A stretch of DNA of 64,000 nucleotides from Chitinophaga polysaccharea (GTDB lineage Bacteria > Bacteroidota > Bacteroidia > Chitinophagales > Chitinophagaceae), in NCBI RefSeq assembly GCF_902150045.1, contig NZ_CABFVU010000001.1:1426001-1490000 (forward strand), given 5' to 3'. Under the pieces are notes generated by a model, which had not been told where the DNA came from, did no database searches, and worked only from the letters and a program-made list of their open reading frames with translations. Shown one piece after another: positions 63,143 to 64,000 of the stretch (position 1 is the first letter of the stretch; every line of letters begins with the position of its first letter). The translations under genes and the position numbers were made by a program.

Positions 63143-63713
63143 TCATCCAACAAATAATTCCGCAACTTCTTCTCGTGTCATCAATTTTTCAAGTCGCCTG
63201 TTCCTTAATTTCTCTCCAATGGTAACTGGATTTTCGACATATCCCGCTCCTCGATTATCAAAATCGTTTTTGTCAAACATTGCAAGTTTATCAGTTGAAA
63301 GCGCAATAATTTTTCCTCGAATATTTCTTCCTGGCATTGATTTTCCGCACTCGTAATATTGGATTGTTGATTTCATTTACGCTTAACATTTTAGCTAATG
63401 AAGCTTGAGTGAGCCCGTTCATATAGCGATACATCGTTATTCTTCCACTTAGCTTATCAGTATTTAAGGTAAAGGGGAAGTAGCCTAAAAATTCAATGAC
63501 CTTGGGGTAAAGTTGAATGCCGGGTTGGGATTTATTGTTTTCCCATAAAGTAACACTTGATTCAGAAACGCCCATCAGTTCTGCTAGTTCAATTTGGAGC
63601 ATTCCTTTTTCAATTCGTCGATTTCGCACCTTCTCACCCAGCGTCACGGGATTACTTAAATACTTGCTTCCCAATGGTTTAGGTACTGTCTCGTCAATTT
63701 TGGAAAAAGGCAA
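63143..63713 (-). pseudogene. Broken XRE-family helix-turn-helix regulator with duplicated HTH unit
   Basis: The 5' part (63713 down to about 63370) encodes NPVTLGEKVRNRRIEKGML, LIELAELMGVSES-like HTH, VTLWENNKSQP and MYRYMNGLTQASLAKMLSVNE. There the frame is lost: after aatgaa one extra A must be skipped to continue as STIQYYECGKSMPGR in another frame (63376-63143). A second unit GYVENPVTIGEKLRNRRLEKLMTREEVAELFVG follows and stops mid-motif. The pattern is that of two-HTH XRE proteins common in Bacteroidota. It starts 9 bp from the comM repeat junction. Confidence 0.65.
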
Positions 63714-63721
63714 CGCATCTA

Positions 63722-64000
63722 TGCCCCTGCGGGTATTTCAACCATCCGGATAAGGAATGTTCCTGTGCTCCCGGGCAGGTACAGGAATACCTGAATAAAG
63801 TATCCGGGCCGCTGCTGGATCGTATAGACCTCCACGTGGAAGTAACGCCGGTGAAGTTTGCGGACCTGTCGTCGACCAATGCCGCAGAGAAAAGTACGTA
63901 TATACGTGAACGTGTGATCGCTGCTAGGGCTATCCAGGCCAGCAGGTTTGCCGCTTATGAAGGGATTTACTGCAATGCGCAAATGCATAGCCGCCTGTTG
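63722..64000 (+). repeat. Direct repeat, copy 2: 5'-truncated comM fragment at window end
   Basis: Identical over all 279 bp to 59820-60098, offset 3902 bp. Immediately left of the identity both copies share gcatctatg, but in the intact gene this is followed by eight bases (aatccctg) missing here, so the junction shows a 9-nt microhomology. The copy has no start and is out of frame with what precedes it. It runs off the window. Confidence 0.97.

Noticed and set aside
62955..63170. Minus-strand stretches after the XRE remnant that read like protein (e.g. NPVLAICASAIATQ)
   Set aside because: Too short, no start, partly antisense to the lipoprotein gene end; chance is likely.
63694..63988. Minus-strand frames in the second comM copy
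   Set aside because: They are the same antisense frames seen opposite intact comM at 59652-60137, copied with the repeat.

Overview
The window reads as a chromosomal segment of a Bacteroidota bacterium, most probably Chitinophagaceae (Chitinophaga-like). The evidence is the Bacteroidota -7 promoter box TAnnTTTG with TTG 19-20 nt upstream, a SusC/SusD pair with ECF sigma factor and FecR anti-sigma factor, a PorT-type (type IX secretion) gene, an atpD-atpC pair apart from the other ATP synthase genes, and many family-specific membrane proteins and lipoproteins. No rRNA, tRNA or CRISPR array was recognised.

Layout. 0-11 kb: purQ, a secreted protein plus a DUF6427-type membrane protein, a TIGR01777 epimerase, pabB, an Asp-rich AT-hook protein, purA, a Rel/SpoT (p)ppGpp enzyme and an OmpR-type response regulator. 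11-15 kb: a GH29 fucosidase and GH2 mannosidase operon. 15-25 kb: envelope and lipid genes (DUF6728-type protein, lpxB, small membrane protein, surE), an ABC exporter, a FadN-like beta-oxidation enzyme and metG. 24-33 kb: LD-carboxypeptidase, a ThiF-like enzyme with a histidine kinase, a possible small RNA, YqgE, atpD/atpC and a purple-acid-phosphatase-like protein. 33-46 kb: a Gln-rich DUF6600-type lipoprotein, GNAT proteins, an M48 peptidase, dnaX, pdhC (E2), a GbsR-type regulator, a CoA-binding protein and a YkuK-like RNase H fold protein. 46-54 kb: two small lipoproteins and the SusD-SusC-FecR-sigma locus. 54-60 kb: engB, ubiE-porT, dihydroorotase, a MutS-related ATPase and yifB/comM.

The last 3.7 kb differs. 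Downstream of an intact yifB/comM lie gene debris, two AT-rich lipoprotein genes (one with an HExxH motif) and a broken XRE regulator. The window then ends inside a second, perfectly identical copy of an internal comM segment (at least 279 bp). This is either a tandem duplication or an acquired island bounded by a partial comM copy.

Most notable: (1) an internal A9 slippery site in dnaX matching the E. coli gamma/tau arrangement, with a GGAG-type upstream element, an A AAA AAG heptamer, an immediate -1 stop and a downstream stem; (2) the comM direct repeat and its island; (3) a dispersed palindromic intergenic element in three places, one forming a roughly 220-bp nested inverted repeat; (4) a 120-bp MITE-like element; (5) a possible terminator-bounded small RNA upstream of yqgE.
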